In this document: piece after piece, positions 7,099 to 7,228 of the stretch
Layout of the letters: every line of letters starts with the position of its first letter
Numbering within the stretch: position 1 is the first letter of the stretch
Source of the DNA: Ferruginibacter sp.
GTDB lineage: Bacteria > Bacteroidota > Bacteroidia > Chitinophagales > Chitinophagaceae
DNA length: 7,228 bases
Assembly: GCA_025362765.1 (NCBI GenBank)
Contig: JANYFI010000282.1
Span: 1 to 7,228, forward strand
Direction of reading: 5' to 3'
Notes under the pieces: model-generated
Told to the model about the DNA's origin: nothing
Database searches by the model: none
The model's input: only the letters and a program-made list of their open reading frames with translations
Position numbers and translations under genes: made by a program

Positions 7099-7141
7099 AT
7101 GGAATTAACTTACCGCCGTCATCTTAATAGAAATATTTACC

Positions 7142-7228
7142 ATGAAAAAAATAATGATGATTGCTTTTGGGATTTTTGCCGGCCAGCTAATGGCTCAAAC
7201 TGAAAAAAAATTACCACCGCCGCCGCCT
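7142..7228 (+). CDS. Secreted protein with signal peptide and proline-rich start (cut by window end)
   Basis: The ATG at 7142-7144 opens a frame of 29 codons that is still open at the window end. It begins MKKIMMIAFGIFAGQLMA, a standard Sec signal peptide: two lysines, a hydrophobic core, and a likely signal peptidase I cut after the Ala at residue 18, before QTEKK. The mature part starts QTEKKLPPPPP, with five prolines in a row before the edge. There is no lipobox Cys, so it should be periplasmic, outer-membrane or secreted rather than a lipoprotein. It is transcribed away from gldF, 43 nt after an intrinsic terminator, with no clear Shine-Dalgarno sequence and only a poor TAnnTTTG resemblance just before the ATG. 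I do not recognise the family; too little is visible to assign a function. Confidence 0.75.
   Translation, partial: MKKIMMIAFGIFAGQLMAQTEKKLPPPPP

Larger units (their letters stand above)
6725..7141. other. Divergent intergenic region without a protein gene
   Basis: This 417-bp gap lies between gldF (minus) and the secreted-protein gene starting at 7142 (plus). I see no convincing protein gene on either strand. The gap is very AT-rich in its middle part (about 6870-6990). From left to right it holds a weak dyad CCATTA/TAGTGG (6751-6766), a direct repeat TTGTAAAAA (6908-6916 and 6927-6935), an 11-bp-arm inverted repeat (6928-6960), a strong RNA-type hairpin (6996-7024) and an intrinsic terminator (7073-7098). 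Promoters for gldF and for the plus-strand gene must lie here, but I cannot place either with confidence. Confidence 0.7.

Noticed and set aside
7015..7203. Plus-strand frame with a TTG start across the terminator and into the secreted-protein gene
   Set aside because: It would be translated through the terminator hairpin and run out of frame with the clear signal peptide starting at 7142; its composition is not protein-like.

Overview
The window is AT-rich DNA that reads as a Bacteroidota chromosome, most likely a Chitinophagaceae/Sphingobacteriia-type member. The evidence is the gldF-gldG pair (a Bacteroidota ABC transporter set linked to gliding), the MurF-alanine racemase fusion typical of this phylum, an LspA with the long Bacteroidota-type insertion, and almost no Shine-Dalgarno sequences. 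A TAnnTTTG-type promoter element also sits in front of lspA. The family-level placement is an impression from protein style, not a measured result.

Layout: positions 1-6724 carry five genes, all on the minus strand. In transcription order they are gldF (5996-6724), gldG (4246-5985), a TerC/Alx-family metal exporter (3284-4243), the murF-alr fusion (754-3309) and lspA (1-665, 3' end outside the window). The first four are tightly packed, with gaps of 10 bp and 2 bp and then a 26-bp overlap, so they look like one transcription unit. lspA follows after 88 bp and has its own plausible promoter very close to its start codon. All five act at or on the cell envelope: ABC-2 export (GldFG), metal efflux (TerC/Alx), peptidoglycan precursor synthesis (D-Ala supply and addition of D-Ala-D-Ala) and lipoprotein signal peptide removal (LspA).

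Positions 6725-7141 are a 417-bp divergent intergenic region without a convincing protein gene. It holds an AT-rich dyad (6928-6960), a 13-bp RNA-type hairpin (6996-7024) whose two G-U wobbles pair only in plus-strand RNA, and a clean intrinsic terminator (7073-7098, plus strand). No plus-strand gene precedes this terminator in the window. It therefore ends either a small RNA of about 100 nt or an attenuated leader. This is the least ordinary part of the window.

From 7142 a plus-strand gene begins. It encodes a signal peptide followed by a lysine- and proline-rich stretch and is cut by the window end after 29 codons. The five minus-strand genes are conventional core genes, and I do not see a new multi-gene system in them.
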